Part shown: piece after piece, positions 61,836 to 64,000 of the stretch
How the letters are laid out: each line of letters starts with the position of its first letter
How positions within the stretch are numbered: position 1 is the first letter of the stretch
Assembly (NCBI RefSeq): GCF_000196015.1
Contig: NC_007973.1
Coordinates: 930,001-994,000, forward strand
DNA from: Cupriavidus metallidurans CH34
GTDB taxonomy: Bacteria; Pseudomonadota; Gammaproteobacteria; Burkholderiales; Burkholderiaceae
Reading direction: 5' to 3'
Length of the DNA: 64,000 bases
Notes under the pieces: generated by a model
Seen by the model: only the letters and a program-made list of their open reading frames with translations
The model's database searches: none
Told to the model about the DNA's origin: nothing
Program-made: the position numbers and the translations under genes

Positions 61836-62918
61836 TCAGGCAGCCAATTCGGCCGTGCGACGACGGCGGCGGCCTGCGGGGATCGGTGAATCGAGCAGCG
61901 TGGTCCAGTAGACGATCTTCAGTTCGCCTTCCATGGTCTCCACGAGGGCGGACAGGCTTTCCACCCAATCACCGTCGTTGCAGTAGAGCTGGCCATCGAC
62001 ATCGCGGATCTCGGCCTTGTGGATGTGGCCGCAGACCACGCCGTCGCAACCGCGCCGGCGGGCTTCGTCGACCATCGCGTGCTCGAACGAGTTGATGTAG
62101 CTCACCGCGTTCTTGACCTGATGCTTCAGGTATTGCGAGATCGACCAGTAATCAAACCCGAGCCGCGCACGCACGCGGTTGAAGTGGCGGTTCAGCGCGA
62201 GGATCATCGTGTACGCCGAATCGCCCAGGTAGGCCAGCCACTTCGCGTGTTGCACCACGCCGTCGAACAGGTCGCCATGCACGACCCACAGGCGTTTGCC
62301 GGTGGCGGTCACGTGGACCGCGTCTTCGCGCACCGTGATATCGCCGAATGCCATGCCGTCGAACTGGCGCGCCACTTCGTCGTGATTGCCCGGCACGTAG
62401 ATGACGTCGGTGCCCTTGCGTGCCTTGCGCAGCAGCTTCTGCACGACATCGTTGTGGCTCCGAGGCCAGTACCAGCCACGACGAAGCTGCCAGCCGTCGA
62501 TGATGTCGCCGACGAGATAGAGCACGTCAGATTCGTTGTGTTTGAGGAAGTCGAGCAGGTATGTAGCCTGGCAACCCGGCGTGCCCAAATGGATGTCGGA
62601 CAGCCAGATCGCGCGGTAGCGGTGCGTGGGATGTTCCACGGGCGGCGTGGGTGTGGAACTGGGTTCGTTGGGGGCGCGTTGGGTGTCTCGGGACGGATCG
62701 CTGATGTCGCCGGTGTTGCTAGTGTTGCGGGAAGACGCGGCGGTCAGGTCGGCCGGTGTCGGCATGAATGCCGCGAGCGCGGCTGACAGCGGTAGCGTGG
62801 CGTCAGGCTTGCCGCGCAGTCGCAGCGCGACATTCGTCAGACGTCCGCGGGCGAATCGGATGGATGGAATCATGGCGGCCCCGGTATCGGCGATGGCTGC
62901 ATTGAGCCAGTGCGCCAT
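61836..62918 (-). CDS. LpxH-like metallophosphoesterase
   Basis: This 360-residue protein has a non-conserved N-terminus of about 100 residues rich in Thr, Ser and Pro. Then comes a calcineurin-like phosphoesterase domain with SDIHLG (about 107), GDIIDGW, GNHDE, VHGDLFDG and GHIHKAE, all the metal ligands of the family. It resembles UDP-2,3-diacylglucosamine diphosphatase types (LpxH-like) more than phosphoprotein phosphatases; substrate inferred. The real start may be one of several internal Met codons (for example at 62873). It lies just upstream of the glycosyltransferase gene. Confidence 0.85.
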   Translation of the reverse strand: MAHWLNAAIADTGAAMIPSIRFARGRLTNVALRLRGKPDATLPLSAALAAFMPTPADLTAASSRNTSNTGDISDPSRDTQRAPNEPSSTPTPPVEHPTHRYRAIWLSDIHLGTPGCQATYLLDFLKHNESDVLYLVGDIIDGWQLRRGWYWPRSHNDVVQKLLRKARKGTDVIYVPGNHDEVARQFDGMAFGDITVREDAVHVTATGKRLWVVHGDLFDGVVQHAKWLAYLGDSAYTMILALNRHFNRVRARLGFDYWSISQYLKHQVKNAVSYINSFEHAMVDEARRRGCDGVVCGHIHKAEIRDVDGQLYCNDGDWVESLSALVETMEGELKIVYWTTLLDSPIPAGRRRRRTAELAA

Positions 62919-62945
62919 GACGGAGCCGTGACGGAAACATGAATG

Positions 62946-63980
62946 TCACATGAACCTTGCCGAGGCGTTTCCGTGGGGCAACGATAGGGCTGAGTCCGAT
63001 GTCGCAGCGGGTTGTTTTCGCAGTGTCGCGAGGCCATCCAGCGTGGCCTGCACCGCGCGTGGATCGCGCAGCAGCGAGACGTGCCCGATCCCGCTCAATG
63101 GGATATGGCGCGCGCCCTCGAGCCAGGCCGTGTCGGCGGGGCCCGCGATCGAGTCGTGCCAGCTGAAGACCGAGATCATGCGACCGCGCATCGCGGGGCT
63201 CTCCGCCTCGGCCAGGTTCGTCAGCCATGGGCTGGCCCAACGCATCTGACGGGCGTTCGTTCCAGCGCCGAAGGTGGCCAGCGGGCAGCCGCGATGCGGG
63301 CTGCCAAGCGTCACGATGCCGGCGCATGGCACGGATTCTCCTGCTGCATCGGCCATTACCTGTGCCGCGCGGGCTGCCAGCCCGCCCATGCTGTGGCAGA
63401 CCAACAGCGGGGGGTGGCCGGTGCGCGCACGGAGGTCGCGCATTCGTGCGAGCAGGGCGGCGGCGTAGTCGTCGATATCGCCGAGCACCGGCGTCAGGTC
63501 GATGCCCTCGCAACGGTAGCCGGCGCCGGCGAGCGCAGGAGCCAGGTCGAGCCAGACCGCGTGATTGCAGCCATAGCCGTGGACCAGTAACACAGTGGGG
63601 GTATCAGGTAGCGGATCGGTTGGCTGCGCGAATGTCAGCCGCGAACGGAATGGCTGCAACCAGTCGAACATCCGCAGGATCGCGCGGCACTCGGCCAGGT
63701 AGCACGACATCGCGTGGCGCCAGCTCAGCGGCCCTGGGGCAGGAATGTCGTCAGGCCGCTGCGGCCGGGCCGAATCGGGAATGGCGAGCCCGGCCCGGGT
63801 CACTAGAAAGGCGATCGCGACGCCGATGCCGAAGGCGACCAATGCGCCCGCGATGCTGGCCAGAAGCGCTGCAGGCCAGGACCAGTCCGCCCCGGCGGCT
63901 AGTGCCGCCGCGAGCCCGCCGACTGCTGCCGCCTGCACGACGACAGCGATGCGGCGCAGCGCGGCGGCCGTCAGGCTCAT
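62946..63980 (-). CDS. Alpha/beta hydrolase (lipase/esterase family) with N-terminal membrane segments
   Basis: A 344-residue protein with two N-terminal hydrophobic helices (about 5-30 and 33-60), then an alpha/beta hydrolase with LLVHGYGCNHAVW (oxyanion hole), the nucleophile Ser in CHSMGGLA (about 215) and a late His (HVSLLRDP). The acid residue is not assigned. Likely an inner-membrane-anchored esterase or lipase. The final gene of the window, on the minus strand. Confidence 0.82.
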   Translation of the reverse strand: MSLTAAALRRIAVVVQAAAVGGLAAALAAGADWSWPAALLASIAGALVAFGIGVAIAFLVTRAGLAIPDSARPQRPDDIPAPGPLSWRHAMSCYLAECRAILRMFDWLQPFRSRLTFAQPTDPLPDTPTVLLVHGYGCNHAVWLDLAPALAGAGYRCEGIDLTPVLGDIDDYAAALLARMRDLRARTGHPPLLVCHSMGGLAARAAQVMADAAGESVPCAGIVTLGSPHRGCPLATFGAGTNARQMRWASPWLTNLAEAESPAMRGRMISVFSWHDSIAGPADTAWLEGARHIPLSGIGHVSLLRDPRAVQATLDGLATLRKQPAATSDSALSLPHGNASARFM

Positions 63981-64000
63981 GGTTTCGATGCGGGCCGCAG

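Overview
The window reads as chromosomal DNA of a GC-rich betaproteobacterium of the Burkholderiales, most likely Cupriavidus or a close Ralstonia-type relative. The evidence is the high GC, dense compact operons, the gene order rph-rdgB-hemW / PP2C-kinase / yicC-gmk-rpoZ-spoT-greB, an N-terminally extended SpoT, a Burkholderiales-type porin and an LpxO-like enzyme. I assign the genus by recognition, not by a search. No insertion sequence, prophage or CRISPR array is visible.

Layout. 1-10.9 kb is core housekeeping: a SlyB-type lipoprotein, then on the minus strand a five-gene run (Ser/Thr kinase, PP2C phosphatase, RNase PH, RdgB, HemW), then on the plus strand yicC, gmk, rpoZ and spoT, and convergent greB. 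10.9-15 kb holds tRNA-Arg and tRNA-fMet with five small uncharacterised proteins and a DUF2252 protein. 15-25.2 kb is mixed: LpxO-like hydroxylase, a double-PAS diguanylate cyclase, a MocR regulator divergent from a DUF2917-like protein, an FAD-dependent oxidoreductase with a DUF1415 partner, a methyltransferase, a FapA/DUF342 protein and a degenerate receiver-domain protein. 25.2-33.9 kb has tRNA-Thr, fructose-1,6-bisphosphatase, PepN, a DUF4136 lipoprotein and the MaeB malic enzyme.

33.9-52.2 kb is dominated by purine catabolism. XdhABC, guanine deaminase and an adenine-deaminase-type enzyme convert adenine, guanine and hypoxanthine to urate. PuuD, UraH, UraD and PuuE then carry urate through 5-hydroxyisourate and OHCU to allantoin and allantoate. 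A nucleobase permease (NCS2), a porin and two regulators (GntR/FCD and LysR) sit with these genes. Several TTGT-N2-ACAA-type palindromes and GACAATC repeats lie in front of uraH-puuD and puuE-uraD and could form a GntR regulon. Within this block a TMEM165/GDT1-type transporter is preceded by a very recognisable yybP-ykoY manganese riboswitch.

52.2-64 kb contains an orphan TupA-type tungstate-binding protein divergent from an HTH plus periplasmic-binding-protein regulator, DUF4126, an orphan FtsX-family permease, a truncated haemoglobin with DUF924, a TetR-LOG pair, and an envelope-lipid group (DgkA, GT4 glycosyltransferase, LpxH-like phosphoesterase, alpha/beta hydrolase).

I see no clear, wholly undescribed multi-gene system. 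The best leads are the orphan TupA/regulator pair, the MocR-DUF2917 pair with its operator, the FapA plus pseudo-receiver pair, and the GntR operator set controlling urate breakdown.
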